Positions 10,009 through 19,551 of a stretch of 64,000 bases of DNA are shown one piece after another. Position 1 is the first letter of the stretch, and every line of letters begins with the position of its first letter. Source of the stretch: Cellulomonas soli (GTDB lineage: Bacteria; Actinomycetota; Actinomycetes; Actinomycetales; Cellulomonadaceae); contig NZ_JACBZJ010000001.1 in assembly GCF_013409305.1 (NCBI RefSeq), forward strand, positions 2,356,001 through 2,420,000, written 5' to 3'. A program made the position numbers and the translations under genes. Under the pieces are notes generated by a model, which saw nothing but the letters and a program-made list of their open reading frames with translations, made no database searches and had not been told where the DNA came from.

Positions 10009-10674
10009 TCAGGCCGTGGGTGCGTCCACCTGCTCGGCGAAGTCGCCGGTGACGAGGAACACCACGCGCCGGGCCACGGACACGGCGTGGTCGCCGAACC
10101 GCTCGTAGTAGCGCCCGAGCAGCGTGACGTCGACCGTCTCCTGCGGCGTGCCCTTCCACGAGCCGCCGAGCAGCGCGGTGAACGTGTCCTCGTGCAGCTC
10201 GTCGAGCAGGTCGTCGTCCGCCTCGATGCTCTCGGCGAGCGCGAGGTCCCGGGACCCGAGCAGCGTCGTGGTGCGCCGGGCCACGCGGACCGCGGCGTCG
10301 TGCATCTCGGAGAACGTGCCGGACAGCGGCTGCGGCACGGCCTTGCGCGGGTAGGTGCGCCGGGCGACCTGCGCGATGTGCCGTGCGAGGTCTCCCATGC
10401 GCTCCAGCGAGGCGCTCATGCGCAGCGCGGAGACCACGACCCGCAGGTCGGTCGCGACCGGCTGCTGCTGGGCGAGGAGCAGCACGCAGCGCTCGTCGAG
10501 CTCGCGCTCCACGGCGTCGATCGCCAGGTCGTGCGCGATCACCGACTCGGCGAGGGCGAGGTCGCCCGTGCCCAGCGCGATGCCGGCGTTGGTGATGGCC
10601 TGCTCGACCCGGGCGCTCATGGCCACCAGGTCCTGACCGAGCTGCCTCAGCTCGGCGTCGAAGATCTCCCGCAT
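10009..10674 (-). CDS. phoU: Phosphate transport system regulator PhoU
   Basis: A 221-residue cytoplasmic PhoU that damps the phosphate sensor kinase and the Pst transporter when phosphate is plentiful. It has the two homologous three-helix-bundle halves of the family: MREIFDAELRQLGQDLVAM with RMGDLARHIAQVA in the first, and DELHEDTF with RYYERFGDHAVSVARRVVF in the second. The reading frame stays open further upstream, but the ATG at 10674 has GGGAG six bases before it and matches the conserved N-terminus, and the upstream stretch carries the PHO box. Divergent from senX3. Confidence 0.95.
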   Translation of the reverse strand: MREIFDAELRQLGQDLVAMSARVEQAITNAGIALGTGDLALAESVIAHDLAIDAVERELDERCVLLLAQQQPVATDLRVVVSALRMSASLERMGDLARHIAQVARRTYPRKAVPQPLSGTFSEMHDAAVRVARRTTTLLGSRDLALAESIEADDDLLDELHEDTFTALLGGSWKGTPQETVDVTLLGRYYERFGDHAVSVARRVVFLVTGDFAEQVDAPTA

Positions 10675-10714
10675 GTGCTCCCTCTCCGGTGCGTGCGGCG
10701 ACCAGGCTCGCACG

Positions 10715-10747
10715 GGCAGGTGAACGGTTCTCCTCGCCCAGGTGAAC
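10715..10747 (-). promoter_or_regulatory. PHO-type box upstream of phoU / senX3
   Basis: Read on the minus strand, GTTCACCTGGG (10747-10737) and GTTCACCTGCC (10725-10715) are two copies of an 11-base unit exactly 22 bases apart, with a degenerate unit between. This is the direct-repeat form bound by PhoP/RegX3-type regulators in actinobacteria. It sits 40 bases before phoU and about 75 before the divergent senX3 start, so could control both. Confidence 0.75.
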
Positions 10748-10820
10748 ACTGGACGGCCGGGGCGTGCCCCGACGCCCGCGGTGCAGGGCACGCCTCGCGG
10801 ACGCCCCTAGGGTGTGGGCT

Positions 10821-11963
10821 GTGGAGGGGATCGACGGGCTCACCTTGCTGCTGGCCGGTGCGCTGGGGCTGCTGACCGGCATCGGTGCCGCCTGGGCGTT
10901 CGGCTGGAGCGAGCGGGCGCTGCGTACCGTGCCGCCGCAGCCCGAGCCGGAGATGGACGACGGCCTGGTGCGCACCATGGCGGTGCTGCGCTCGGCGGCG
11001 GTCGCGCTCGACCCCGAGGACACCGTGGTGCGCGCGAGCCCACCGGCGCACGCGCTGGGCATCGTGCGCGACGGGCGTCTGCAGCACGCGGCGATCCGTG
11101 AGCTGGTCGCGGCCGTGCGGCGCGACGGCGTCATCCGGGACGAGGAGCTCGACCTGCCGCGCGGACCGCTCGGCCACGGCCGCATGCTGCTGCAGGTCCG
11201 GGTCGCGCAGGTCAACCCGCAGTTCCTGCTCGTGCTCGCCGAGGACCTCACCAAGGAGCGTCGGCTCGAGGCGGTGCGCCGCGACTTCACCGTCAACGTC
11301 TCGCACGAGCTGAAGACCCCCGTCGGCGCGCTCTCGCTGCTGGCCGAGGCGGTCGAGGACGCCGCCGACGACCCGGTCGCGGTCCGGCGGTTCGCCGCCC
11401 GGATGGGTTCGGAAGCCACCCGGCTGTCCGTGCTGGTGCACGAGATCATCGAGCTGTCGCGGCTGCAGGTCTCCGGTGCGCTCGACGAGATGGGTGTCGT
11501 CGAGCTCGACGACGTCGTCGCCGAGGCGGTCGACCGGGCCCGGACGACCGCGGGCGCCAAGAACGTCGAGCTGGTCGCCGGCGGCGACCGCGGCGAGCAG
11601 GTGGTGGGGGACCGCGCGCTGCTGGTCACCGCCGTGCGCAACCTGGTCGACAACGCGGTGGCCTACTCGGCGCCGAGCACCCGGGTCGGCATCGGTGTGC
11701 ACCGGGCCGGCGACCTGGTGGAGATCGCCGTGGTCGACCAGGGCATCGGCATCGCCGTGGCCGACCAGGAGCGCGTCTTCGAACGGTTCTACCGCGTCGA
11801 CCCGGCGCGTTCACGTGACACCGGCGGCACCGGGCTGGGGCTGTCGATCGTCAAGCACGTCGCTGCCGACCACGGCGGCGAGGTCACCGTCTGGTCCCAG
11901 CCCGGCAAGGGGTCGACCTTCACCCTGCGTCTGCCCCGCAACGAGAGGACGTCCACCCCGTGA
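10821..11963 (+). CDS. senX3: Phosphate-responsive sensor histidine kinase, SenX3-like
   Basis: A 380-residue membrane kinase that phosphorylates the response regulator encoded next to it under phosphate limitation. One N-terminal transmembrane helix (about 5-28), a PAS-like region (about 55-150), the dimerisation/phospho-acceptor helix with NVSHELKTP (His near 162), then an ATPase domain with NLVDNAVAYS, the DQGIG box, FERFYRVD and GTGLGLSIVKH. GTG at 10821 is chosen because TAGGGT stands seven bases before it; a GTG at 10812 is the alternative. Mycobacterial SenX3 has two helices, so this is a shorter anchor. Confidence 0.92.
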   Translation: MEGIDGLTLLLAGALGLLTGIGAAWAFGWSERALRTVPPQPEPEMDDGLVRTMAVLRSAAVALDPEDTVVRASPPAHALGIVRDGRLQHAAIRELVAAVRRDGVIRDEELDLPRGPLGHGRMLLQVRVAQVNPQFLLVLAEDLTKERRLEAVRRDFTVNVSHELKTPVGALSLLAEAVEDAADDPVAVRRFAARMGSEATRLSVLVHEIIELSRLQVSGALDEMGVVELDDVVAEAVDRARTTAGAKNVELVAGGDRGEQVVGDRALLVTAVRNLVDNAVAYSAPSTRVGIGVHRAGDLVEIAVVDQGIGIAVADQERVFERFYRVDPARSRDTGGTGLGLSIVKHVAADHGGEVTVWSQPGKGSTFTLRLPRNERTSTP

Positions 11964-12676
11964 CCCGCATCCTGATCGTCGAGGACGAGCCGTCGTACTC
12001 CGAACCTCTGGAGTACCTGCTCACCCGGGAGGGCTACGACGTGGTCACCGCGGCGACCGGCCCCGACGGGCTCGCCCGGTTCGACGAGGGCGGTGCCGAC
12101 CTGGTGCTGCTCGACCTCATGCTGCCGGGCCTGCCGGGCACGGAGGTCTGCCGGCAGCTGCGCCAGCGTTCGGACGTGCCGGTCATCATGCTGACCGCGA
12201 AGGACGGCGAGATCGACAAGGTCGTGGGCCTCGAGCTCGGGGCGGACGACTACGTGACGAAGCCGTACTCCTCGCGCGAGCTCATCGCCCGGGTGCGGGC
12301 GGTGCTGCGCCGTCGCGCGGCCGTCACGGCCGGGCCGGCCGGGCAGCAGCAGCTCGAGGTCGACGAGGAGGACGAGTCGGTCCTCGTGCTCGGCCCGGTG
12401 CAGATGGACGTCGAGCGGCACACGGTGCACGTGCGCGGCGACCTCGTGGCGTTCCCGCTCAAGGAGTTCGAGCTGCTGGAGATGCTGCTGCGCAACCCCG
12501 GCCGGGTGCTCACGCGCATGCAGCTCATCGACCGGATCTGGGGTTCGGACTACGTCGGTGACACCAAGACCCTCGACGTCCACGTCAAGCGTGTGCGGGC
12601 GAAGATCGAGGTCGACCCGGGTGCGCCCGAGCTGCTGCAGACCGTCCGGGGGCTGGGCTACAAGCTGGCCGACTGA
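11960..12676 (+). CDS. regX3: Response regulator RegX3-like (OmpR/PhoB family)
   Basis: A 238-residue DNA-binding regulator activating the phosphate regulon. Receiver domain (1-115) with the acidic pair EDE at 8-10, phospho-acceptor Asp in LLDLMLPG near 52, T in MLTAKDG and Lys in VTKPYSSREL near 102, followed by a winged-helix domain (about 135-236: FPLKEFELLEMLLRNPGRVLTR, DVHVKRVRAKIE). Its GTG overlaps the senX3 TGA as GTGA, indicating translational coupling. PHO-type boxes upstream of phoU and pstS are its probable targets. Confidence 0.95.
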   Translation: MTRILIVEDEPSYSEPLEYLLTREGYDVVTAATGPDGLARFDEGGADLVLLDLMLPGLPGTEVCRQLRQRSDVPVIMLTAKDGEIDKVVGLELGADDYVTKPYSSRELIARVRAVLRRRAAVTAGPAGQQQLEVDEEDESVLVLGPVQMDVERHTVHVRGDLVAFPLKEFELLEMLLRNPGRVLTRMQLIDRIWGSDYVGDTKTLDVHVKRVRAKIEVDPGAPELLQTVRGLGYKLAD

Positions 12677-12713
12677 CGGCCCCTGCTGGACGGCCGACCA
12701 TCCGTCGACTGAC

Positions 12714-12757
12714 GTTCACCTGGGGTTCACCCACGACCTGCGGACCGGTCATCTGGG
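12714..12757 (+). promoter_or_regulatory. PHO-type box upstream of pstS
   Basis: GTTCACCTGGG (12714-12724) is followed immediately by GTTCACCCACG (12725-12735); after one weak unit, GGTCATCTGGG (12747-12757) completes a four-unit array with an 11-base period. The first unit is identical to the one before phoU. It lies 66-110 bases before the pstS start, a suitable place for activation by RegX3. Confidence 0.8.
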
Positions 12758-12823
12758 CTTCCTACGGTCGGACCACGGCGGCGCACAGACCGGTGCGCGC
12801 CTGGACCGACAGGACGGAACACA

Positions 12824-13939
12824 GTGAAGCTCTCCTTCCACCGCAGCGTCGGGGCGGTCGCCCTGACCGGCGCCCTGGCCCTCACGCTCGCGGCCTGCGG
12901 CTCGGACGACCCCACGGGTACCGCCTCGAGCGCCTCGGGTGAGCAGACGGAGGCGACCTCGACGCTGAGCGGCGAGCTCAACGGCGCGGGCGCGAGCTCG
13001 CAGGAGAAGGCGATGGACGCCTGGCGCGCCGCCTTCCAGAGCACGAACCCTGACGTCACGGTCAACTACGACCCGGTCGGCTCGGGCGGTGGCCGCACGC
13101 AGTTCCTCGAGGGCGGCGTGCTGTTCGCCGGCTCGGACTCGGCCCTCAACGAGGACGAGATCGCGCAGTCGGCCACCGTGTGCACCACGCAGGCGATCGA
13201 CCTGCCCGTGTACGTCAGCCCGATCGCGGTCGTCTTCAACCTGGACGGCGTCTCCGAGCTCAACCTGACCCCGGCGACGATCGCGGGCATCTTCAACGGC
13301 ACGATCACCACGTGGGACGCGGCCGAGATCAAGGCCGACAACCCCGACGCGACGCTCCCGTCGCTCGCGATCACGCCCGTGCACCGCTCGGACGACTCGG
13401 GCACCACGAAGAACTTCACCGACTACCTGGCCAAGGCCTCGGGTGGCGCGTGGACGTACGAGGCCGACGGCGTGTGGCCGATCGAGGGCGGCGAGTCCGC
13501 TCAGGGCACCTCCGGTGTCATCCAGACCGTCCAGGGCGGTCAGGGCACCATCACGTACGCCGACAACTCGGCGGCCGGCACGCTCGGCAAGGTCAGCATC
13601 GCCGTCGGCGAGGACTTCGTCGCACCGTCCGAGGAGGGTGCCGCGGCCGCGGTCGACGCCTCCCCGCGGGACGACACCCGGGCCGCGAACGACATCGTCA
13701 TCAAGGTCGACCGTGAGACGACCGAGGCCGGCGCCTACCCGCTGATCCTCGTCAGCTACGCGGTCGCCTGCCTGCAGTACGGCACGCAGGAGGACGCCGA
13801 CCTGGTCAAGGGCTTCCTCAGCTACGTGACGAGCGCCGAGGGTCAGTCGGCCGCCGAGGACGCGGCGGGCTCCGCCCCGATCTCGGACACGCTCCGCACG
13901 GACGTGCAGGCCGCGATCGACGCGATCACCGCGGGCTGA
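12824..13939 (+). CDS. pstS: Phosphate-binding lipoprotein PstS
   Basis: Extracytoplasmic high-affinity phosphate receptor of the PstSCAB importer. The 371-residue precursor has a lipoprotein signal peptide ending LTLAAC (lipid-modified Cys at 25), then a Thr/Ser/Glu-rich linker and a type II periplasmic-binding fold: GAGASSQEKAMDAW, GSGGGRTQFLEGGVLFAGSDSAL (phosphate-binding loops), RSDDSGTTKNFTDYL, and QGTSGVIQTVQGGQGTITYAD. GTG start. First gene of the pst cluster behind a PHO box; a long hairpin separates it from pstC. Confidence 0.97.
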   Translation: MKLSFHRSVGAVALTGALALTLAACGSDDPTGTASSASGEQTEATSTLSGELNGAGASSQEKAMDAWRAAFQSTNPDVTVNYDPVGSGGGRTQFLEGGVLFAGSDSALNEDEIAQSATVCTTQAIDLPVYVSPIAVVFNLDGVSELNLTPATIAGIFNGTITTWDAAEIKADNPDATLPSLAITPVHRSDDSGTTKNFTDYLAKASGGAWTYEADGVWPIEGGESAQGTSGVIQTVQGGQGTITYADNSAAGTLGKVSIAVGEDFVAPSEEGAAAAVDASPRDDTRAANDIVIKVDRETTEAGAYPLILVSYAVACLQYGTQEDADLVKGFLSYVTSAEGQSAAEDAAGSAPISDTLRTDVQAAIDAITAG

Positions 13940-13953
13940 TCTCCCGCCAGGCC

Positions 13954-14001
13954 GCCGATGGTCGGCCCGTCCCCTCCGCGGGTGACGGGCCGGCCATCGG
14001 C
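13954..14001 (+). terminator. Hairpin between pstS and pstC
   Basis: An 18-base inverted repeat with one G-T pair (gccgatggtcggcccgtc against gacgggccggccatcggc) about 15 bases after the pstS stop, followed by no T run, and 41 bases before pstC. Probably a leaky terminator or RNA stabiliser that keeps pstS message above pstCAB, as described for other pst operons; inferred here. Confidence 0.6.
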
Positions 14002-14042
14002 AGCCGTACGACAGGACACCGCAGCACTTCGGCAGGAGCACC

Positions 14043-15107
14043 GTGACATCCACCCAGAGCATCCCCACCCCGGGGGCGTCGGTCCCAGGGGCGGGTTCGC
14101 CGGCCCCCGCCGGTGAGTCGCCACGCGGCGGCGGCCGCCCTCGCCGGGCGGGCGCGTCGGGCCGACGCACGTCGCGTCGCGCGGCCGACCGCGGTGCCAG
14201 CCGCGGGTTCCGGTGGCTCGCCACCGGAGCGGGCGCCCTGATCCTCGTGGTCCTCGCCGCGGTCGCGGTGTTCCTCGTGATCAAGGCGTGGCCGGCGCTG
14301 AGCACGCCTGCCGGGCAGCTGGCCGACGAGGTGAGCCTGCTCGGCGGTTCCACGCTGCTGGAGTTCGTCGGACCGCTCGTCTTCGGCACGGTCCTGGCCG
14401 CCGCGCTGTCGCTGCTGCTGGCGATGCCCGTGGCGCTCGGCATCGCGCTGTTCACCTCGCACTACGCCCCGCGTCGCCTGGCGAACGTCCTCGGCTACGT
14501 GGTCGACCTGCTCGCGGCGATCCCGTCGGTGGTCTACGGCCTGTGGGGCAGCCTGGTGCTGGCCCCGGCGATCCAGCCGCTGTGGGCCTGGCTGGGCACC
14601 GCGTTCGGGTGGTTCCCGCTGTTCTCGGGGCAGGTCTCCCCGACCGGTCGGGTGCTCGCCACGGTCAGCATGGTCCTGGCGGTGATGATCCTGCCGATCA
14701 TCACGGCGGTCACCCGTGAGGTGTTCCTGCAGACGCCGCGCCTGCACGAGGAGGCGGCCCTCGCGCTCGGCGCGACCCGCTGGGAGATGATCCGCACCGC
14801 CGTGCTGCCGTTCGCACGCTCGGGGATCGTGTCCGCCGCGATGCTCGGTCTCGGCCGCGCGCTGGGCGAGACGATGGCCGTCCTGATGATCCTCTCGCCC
14901 GGGATGCTCTACTCGTTCAAGCTTCTCGTCGCCGGCCAGCAGCAGACGATCGCCGCGAACATCGCCGGCCAGTTCCCCGAGGCGAACCCGATGGGCGTCT
15001 CCACGCTCATCGCGACGGGTCTGGCCCTGTTCCTCATCACGCTGCTGGTCAACATGGCGGCCCGTGCGATCGTCGCGCGCCGCAAGGAATTCTCGGGGGC
15101 CAACTGA
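14043..15107 (+). CDS. pstC: Phosphate ABC transporter permease PstC
   Basis: One of two membrane subunits of the phosphate importer. 354 residues: a disordered, Pro/Gly/Arg-rich cytoplasmic N-terminus of about 60 residues, then six predicted transmembrane helices with the binding-protein-dependent permease EAA loop (EEAALALGATRWEMIRTAVLPFARSGI, about 235-260) that docks on PstB. GTG start with AGGAG six bases upstream. Its TGA overlaps the pstA ATG by one base (TGATG), so the two are translationally coupled. Confidence 0.95.
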   Translation: MTSTQSIPTPGASVPGAGSPAPAGESPRGGGRPRRAGASGRRTSRRAADRGASRGFRWLATGAGALILVVLAAVAVFLVIKAWPALSTPAGQLADEVSLLGGSTLLEFVGPLVFGTVLAAALSLLLAMPVALGIALFTSHYAPRRLANVLGYVVDLLAAIPSVVYGLWGSLVLAPAIQPLWAWLGTAFGWFPLFSGQVSPTGRVLATVSMVLAVMILPIITAVTREVFLQTPRLHEEAALALGATRWEMIRTAVLPFARSGIVSAAMLGLGRALGETMAVLMILSPGMLYSFKLLVAGQQQTIAANIAGQFPEANPMGVSTLIATGLALFLITLLVNMAARAIVARRKEFSGAN

Positions 15108-16072
15108 TGACGACCACGACCCCGTCGACCACGCCGTCGCCGGCCCCGGCGAGCGACCTGCGCACTCTGCTGGAGACGCACGACCCGCGGCGCCGACGTA
15201 CCGATGTGCTCATGCGGGTGCTGATCACCGGGGCGTTCGTGCTCGCGATGGTCCCGCTCGTGTCGGTCGCGTGGACCGTGCTGTCGAACGGCCTCGAACG
15301 GTTCAACCTGGACTTCTTGCAGTACTCGATGCGCGGCGTGTACGGCGGCATGGACGCCGGCGGCATCTACCACGCGATCGTCGGCACGGTCGAGATCACG
15401 TTGTTCGCGACGCTCATCTCGGTGCCGATCGGCCTGCTCGCCGCGGTCTACCTGGTCGAGTACGGCAGCGGTGCGCTGGCCCGTGCGGTGACGTTCTTCG
15501 TCGACGTCATGACGGGCATCCCCTCCATCGTCGCCGGTCTGTTCGCGTACGCGCTGTTCGCGGTCGTGCTCGGCCCGGGCGTGAAGATGGGTGTCGTGGG
15601 GTCGGTGGCCCTCTCGGTGCTGATGATCCCGGTCGTCGTGCGCTCGTGCGAGGAGATGCTGCGTCTGGTCCCGAACGAGCTGCGTGAGGCGGCGCTGGCA
15701 CTGGGCGTGCCGAAGTGGCTCGTGGTGGTCAAGGTCGTGCTGCGGACCGCGGTCGCCGGTATCGGCACGGGCATCATGCTGGCCATCGCGCGCGTCATCG
15801 GCGAGACGGCCCCGCTGCTCATCACGGTCGGTGTCGTCGACTCCATCAACTTCAACCTGTTCGACGGGCGCATGATGACCTTGCCGGTGTACGTGTACCG
15901 GCAGTTCCAGCAGGGCCTCGTCCCGTGCACCCCGGGCGACACCGCGTGCATCCCGACGGTCAACTACGACCGTGCGTGGGCCGCGGCGCTCACCCTCATC
16001 CTCATCGTCATGCTGCTCAACCTGATCGGGCGCCTGATCACCCGCTTCTTCGCCCCCAAGAACCTCGGCTGA
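15107..16072 (+). CDS. pstA: Phosphate ABC transporter permease PstA
   Basis: Second membrane subunit of PstSCAB. 321 residues with six hydrophobic helices, the [32 protein letters not shown] segment diagnostic of PstA and the coupling loop [21 protein letters not shown] (about 185-205). A loop with two cysteines ([15 protein letters not shown], near 270) between the last two helices could form an external disulphide. ATG overlaps the pstC stop. Confidence 0.95.
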   Translation: MTTTTPSTTPSPAPASDLRTLLETHDPRRRRTDVLMRVLITGAFVLAMVPLVSVAWTVLSNGLERFNLDFLQYSMRGVYGGMDAGGIYHAIVGTVEITLFATLISVPIGLLAAVYLVEYGSGALARAVTFFVDVMTGIPSIVAGLFAYALFAVVLGPGVKMGVVGSVALSVLMIPVVVRSCEEMLRLVPNELREAALALGVPKWLVVVKVVLRTAVAGIGTGIMLAIARVIGETAPLLITVGVVDSINFNLFDGRMMTLPVYVYRQFQQGLVPCTPGDTACIPTVNYDRAWAAALTLILIVMLLNLIGRLITRFFAPKNLG

Positions 16073-16083
16073 AAGACACACCC

Positions 16084-16863
16084 ATGGCACAGCGCATCGA
16101 CGTCAAGGACCTGAACATCTACTACGGCGACTTCAAGGCCGTGGCGGACGTGCAGATGGAGATCGAGCCGCGTTCGGTGACGGCGTTCATCGGCCCGTCG
16201 GGCTGCGGCAAGTCGACCTACCTGCGCACGCTCAACCGCATGCACGAGGTGATCCCGGGCGCCCGCGTCGAGGGCACCGTCGAGATGGACGGCGTCGACC
16301 TGTACGCCGACTCGATCGACCCGGTGGCGGTCCGTCGTCAGGTCGGCATGGTGTTCCAGCGGCCGAACCCGTTCCCCACGATGTCGATCGCGGAGAACGT
16401 GCTGGCGGGCGTGCGGCTGAACAACCGCCGCATCTCCAAGGGCGACGCGCAGGACCTGGTCGAGCAGTCGTTGCGCGGGGCGAACCTGTGGAACGAGGTG
16501 AAGGACCGGCTGGCACGTCCGGGCTCGGGCCTGTCGGGCGGCCAGCAGCAGCGCCTGTGCATCGCGCGGGCCATCGCGGTCAAGCCGCAGGTTCTGCTGA
16601 TGGACGAGCCGTGCTCGGCTCTCGACCCGATCTCGACGCTCGCGATCGAGGACCTGATCTCCGAGCTGAAGTCGGACTACACGATCGTCATCGTCACGCA
16701 CAACATGCAGCAGGCCGCGCGCGTCTCGGACCGCACGGCATTCTTCAACCTGGCAGGGACGGGCCAGCCGGGCCGTCTGGTGGAGATCGACGACACGGCG
16801 ACGATCTTCTCCTCGCCGCGTGAGCGGGCCACGGAGGACTACATCTCGGGCCGCTTCGGCTGA
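16084..16863 (+). CDS. pstB: Phosphate ABC transporter ATP-binding protein PstB
   Basis: The ATPase that powers phosphate import. 259 residues, normal length. Walker [10 protein letters not shown] (near 37-45), Q-loop [16 protein letters not shown] typical of PstB, signature [14 protein letters not shown], Walker B VLLMDEP and the H-loop [13 protein letters not shown] are intact. Start at ATG 16084, 11 bases after pstA; the reading frame is open far upstream but only this start gives the family N-terminus [17 protein letters not shown]. Followed by a strong terminator ending the pst cluster. Confidence 0.97.
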   Translation: MAQRIDVKDLNIYYGDFKAVADVQMEIEPRSVTAFIGPSGCGKSTYLRTLNRMHEVIPGARVEGTVEMDGVDLYADSIDPVAVRRQVGMVFQRPNPFPTMSIAENVLAGVRLNNRRISKGDAQDLVEQSLRGANLWNEVKDRLARPGSGLSGGQQQRLCIARAIAVKPQVLLMDEPCSALDPISTLAIEDLISELKSDYTIVIVTHNMQQAARVSDRTAFFNLAGTGQPGRLVEIDDTATIFSSPRERATEDYISGRFG

Positions 16864-16878
16864 TCGGCGGGCCACGCG

Positions 16879-16926
16879 CGAAGGGGCGGTCCCGGCAGGT
16901 CTGCGTGCCTGCGGGACCGCCCCTTC
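16879..16926 (+). terminator. Intrinsic terminator after pstB
   Basis: Stem starting cgaaggggcggtccc and closing gggaccgccccttcg, extended by GCAGG/CCTGC with one bulged base, 16 bases after pstB. Shares the CGAAGG/CCTTCG base of other terminators here, and lies between convergent genes so may serve both. Confidence 0.85.
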
Positions 16927-16944
16927 GTGCGTCGTGGTGCGCTC

Positions 16945-17487
16945 TCAGCCGGCGGCGGGGACCAGGTCGGCGTACTCGGGCAGGGTGCCGTCCAGCACGG
17001 GCACGTCGAGCTGGTCGGAGCCGGCCGACCCGGTCGCGATCGTGACGGAGGTCAGCGCGCCGGGGGCGGCGTCCACCGTGTCGATCGCGAAGGTCTCGCC
17101 TGCGTCGCCGCCGAAAGTGACGACGCCGCCTGCCGGGACCCGCACGGTGCTCTCCGTGCCGGCGACCGTGAGCGTGACCTTGGCGGTCTCGGTGCCGTCG
17201 TTGGCCAGGCCCCCGATGAGCACGCCCGGCTCGCCCTGCGCAGCGGTGACGACCAGCAGGTTGACGGCGCGCACGTCCCCGAGGGTGGTGCCCACGCCGT
17301 CCGCCGCGCTGTACCCCTGCGCGGTCTGCAGCGGATTGGTCGCCGAGCAGCCGCTGAGACCTGCGACGGCGAGCGCGGCCAGTGCCAGGCCGATCGCGCG
17401 GGTGCGGTGACGGCGGGCGCCCGCAGGGGGCGTGCGCCGGGTCCGGAGGGGGGCCGACGGGGTGGTCGACACGGTCGACGGGGTCAC
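16945..17487 (-). CDS. Putative lipoprotein (LpqE-position homologue)
   Basis: A 180-residue exported protein starting at GTG 17487 with GAGGAG five bases upstream. It has a basic N-region, a hydrophobic stretch and a lipobox LSGC (Cys near 47), then a beta-rich Gly/Ala/Thr/Val mature domain that looks immunoglobulin-like. It contains no His or Met after the lipobox, so it is not an obvious copper chaperone. Placed divergently next to carD, as the lipoprotein LpqE is in Mycobacterium tuberculosis; homology beyond position is not demonstrated. Function unknown. Confidence 0.8.
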   Translation of the reverse strand: MTPSTVSTTPSAPLRTRRTPPAGARRHRTRAIGLALAALAVAGLSGCSATNPLQTAQGYSAADGVGTTLGDVRAVNLLVVTAAQGEPGVLIGGLANDGTETAKVTLTVAGTESTVRVPAGGVVTFGGDAGETFAIDTVDAAPGALTSVTIATGSAGSDQLDVPVLDGTLPEYADLVPAAG

Positions 17488-17626
17488 GACTACTCCTCGG
17501 TGGGGGCGTGGGCAGACCGCCCCAGAGTATCCGTCCGGTACGAGCATCCGGGGTTCATCGTTCTGACCTGCAGGAACGCGTCACGAATAGGAAATCCGGG
17601 CCGCGATCGTGGCAAAACCGGCGTGG

Positions 17627-17632
17627 TAACAT
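17627..17632 (+). promoter_or_regulatory. Candidate carD -10 box
   Basis: TAACAT preceded by TGG (an extended -10 feature) 28 bases before the carD ATG, in a locally AT-richer stretch. No convincing -35. Tentative. Confidence 0.35.
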
Positions 17633-17660
17633 AGGCCTCTGCGAAAGGGGACACCAGCAG

Positions 17661-18143
17661 ATGACTTTCACTGTTGGGGAGACGGTTGTCTACCCGCACC
17701 ACGGTGCAGCGTTGATCGAAGAGATCAAGACCAGGACCATCCGCGGAGAGGACAAGCTCTACCTCAAGCTCAAGGTGGCCCAGGGTGACCTGACCATCGA
17801 GGTGCCTGCGGAGAACGTCGATCTGGTGGGCGTCCGCGATGTCGTCGGCCAGGAGGGCCTCGACCGCGTGTTCGAGGTGCTCCGCGCGCCGTACACGGAG
17901 GAGCCGACGAACTGGTCCCGCCGGTACAAGGCCAACCTCGAGAAGCTGGCCTCGGGCGACGTCATCAAGGTCGCCGAGGTCGTTCGCGACCTGTCGCGTC
18001 GTGACGCCGACCGCGGTCTGTCCGCGGGTGAGAAGCGCATGCTCGCCAAGGCACGCCAGATCCTCGTCTCGGAGCTCGCACTTGCCGAGCACACCGAGGA
18101 GGAGAAGGCCGAGGCGATCCTCGACGAGGTCCTCGCGTCCTGA
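17661..18143 (+). CDS. carD: CarD, RNA-polymerase-binding transcription factor
   Basis: Stabilises the open promoter complex, notably at rRNA promoters, by binding the RNA polymerase beta subunit. 160 residues: N-terminal RNAP-interaction domain ([22 protein letters not shown] to about 60) and a helical DNA-binding domain with the conserved Trp at position 85 (NWSRRYK), the same number as in the mycobacterial protein, and basic helix [13 protein letters not shown]. Start at ATG 17661; the frame is open upstream but the family begins here. ispD follows after 42 bases, probably in the same operon. Confidence 0.96.
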   Translation: MTFTVGETVVYPHHGAALIEEIKTRTIRGEDKLYLKLKVAQGDLTIEVPAENVDLVGVRDVVGQEGLDRVFEVLRAPYTEEPTNWSRRYKANLEKLASGDVIKVAEVVRDLSRRDADRGLSAGEKRMLAKARQILVSELALAEHTEEEKAEAILDEVLAS

Positions 18144-18185
18144 CGCGCCTCGCCATCACGCCCTGATCTTCCTGAGCCGCGTCCC

Positions 18186-19022
18186 GTGACCGTCGCCGTC
18201 GTCCTGACAGCTGCCGGTGGCGGGACGCGGCTCGGTCATGTCCTGCCCAAGGCGCTCGTCCCCGTGCGGGGCGAGCCCCTGGTCGTGCACGCAGCACGTC
18301 GACTGCTGGGTGCCCGCACGGCGGAGGGTGAGCCCGTCGTGCACGCGCTCGTCGTGACCGCACCTGCCGGGCTGGTCGAGGAGTTCTGTGCGGCCCTCGA
18401 ACCGTTGAGCCGCGCACTCGACCTGCCTGGCCCGACGGGGGTGCCCGGGCCGACGGCCCGGCCCGCGGTGCGCGTCGTCGTCGGCGGTGCGAGCAGGCAG
18501 GCCTCCGTGGCCGCCGGTCTCGCGACGCTCCCGCCCGAGGTCGACGTCGTGCTCGTGCACGACGCGGCGCGACCGTTCGCGCCGGGGGACCTCGTCGTGC
18601 GCGTCGTCGACGCGGTGCGCGCCGGGCACCGGGCGGTCGTGCCGGGACTGCCCGTCGTCGACACCGTCAAGCAGATCGACCCCCTGACGCACGTCGACGC
18701 CGCGACACAGGGCGACGGTCCGGCGGAGGCCGGGGACCCGGCCGTCGTCGGGTGGGCCGTGCGGGCGACCGTGCCGCGGGACACGTTGCGGGCCGTCCAG
18801 ACACCGCAGGGCTTCGACCGCGCCCTGCTCGACCGTGCCCACGCCGCCGCGGCGGCCCACGCGCACGACGAGGCCGTCGCCGCCTCGGACGACGCGGGGC
18901 TGGTCGAACGACTCGGCGAGCCCGTCTGGGTCGTGCCGGGCGACGAGCGCGCCGCCAAGATCACCACCGCTCGCGACCTCGTGATCGCCGAGCTGCTCGG
19001 CGACGACCGCGCGCCCGTATGA
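18186..19022 (+). CDS. ispD: 2-C-methyl-D-erythritol 4-phosphate cytidylyltransferase
   Basis: Third step of the MEP isoprenoid pathway: couples CTP to methylerythritol phosphate. 278 residues, somewhat longer than the E. coli enzyme because of inserted loops (near 30-45 and 165-185). Signature [21 protein letters not shown] at the N-terminus, [39 protein letters not shown] and a C-terminal [19 protein letters not shown] start. Only 13 bases before ispF, the next but one pathway enzyme, so co-transcribed. Confidence 0.95.
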   Translation: MTVAVVLTAAGGGTRLGHVLPKALVPVRGEPLVVHAARRLLGARTAEGEPVVHALVVTAPAGLVEEFCAALEPLSRALDLPGPTGVPGPTARPAVRVVVGGASRQASVAAGLATLPPEVDVVLVHDAARPFAPGDLVVRVVDAVRAGHRAVVPGLPVVDTVKQIDPLTHVDAATQGDGPAEAGDPAVVGWAVRATVPRDTLRAVQTPQGFDRALLDRAHAAAAAHAHDEAVAASDDAGLVERLGEPVWVVPGDERAAKITTARDLVIAELLGDDRAPV

Positions 19023-19035
19023 GGACGGAGCCCTG

Positions 19036-19551
19036 ATGAGCCAGACCGTCGGCAGGTACCCGGTGCCGCGCACCGGGATCGGCGTGGACGTGCACGCCTA
19101 CGACCCCGATCCGGCGCCCGGTGCCGTGCTGCACCTGGCCGGCCTGGCCTGGCCGGGGGAGCGCCCGCTCGCCGGGCACTCCGACGCGGACGTCGCCGCG
19201 CACGCCGCGGCGGACGCGCTGCTGTCGGCCGCCGGGCTGGGTGACCTCGGCTCGAACTTCGGCACGGCCGAACCCGAGTGGGCCGGTGCGGCCGGTGCGG
19301 TGCTGCTCGCGGAGGCCGCACGCCGGGTGCGGGCCGCCGGCTTCGAGATCGGCAACGTCGTGGTGCAGGTGATCGGCAACCGCCCGCGGCTCTCTCAGCG
19401 GCGGTCGGAGGCCGAGAGCGTGCTCTCGGCAGCGGCCGGTGCCCCGGTCAGCGTCTCGGCGACGACGTCCGACGGGCTCGGGCTGACCGGTCGCGGCGAG
19501 GGCGTCGCCGGGATCGCGACGGCGCTGGTCCTCCCGGCCGAGCGGGACTGA
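19036..19551 (+). CDS. ispF: 2-C-methyl-D-erythritol 2,4-cyclodiphosphate synthase
   Basis: Cyclises CDP-methylerythritol phosphate in the MEP pathway. 171 residues with zinc-ligand motif [35 protein letters not shown] and the C-terminal [24 protein letters not shown]. Complete, ATG start. Its last 157 bases are also read, on the other strand, as the C-terminal tail of the convergent EamA-family gene, and its stop codon lies inside a 15-bp tandem array. Confidence 0.95.
   Translation: MSQTVGRYPVPRTGIGVDVHAYDPDPAPGAVLHLAGLAWPGERPLAGHSDADVAAHAAADALLSAAGLGDLGSNFGTAEPEWAGAAGAVLLAEAARRVRAAGFEIGNVVVQVIGNRPRLSQRRSEAESVLSAAAGAPVSVSATTSDGLGLTGRGEGVAGIATALVLPAERD

Noticed and set aside
10675..10791. 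Longer N-terminus for PhoU
   Set aside because: The frame is open but this stretch carries the PHO box and has no family conservation; the start at 10674 has a good ribosome site.
16945..17487. Copper chaperone PCuAC assignment for the lipoprotein by carD
   Set aside because: The mature region has no His or Met, which the copper site would need.
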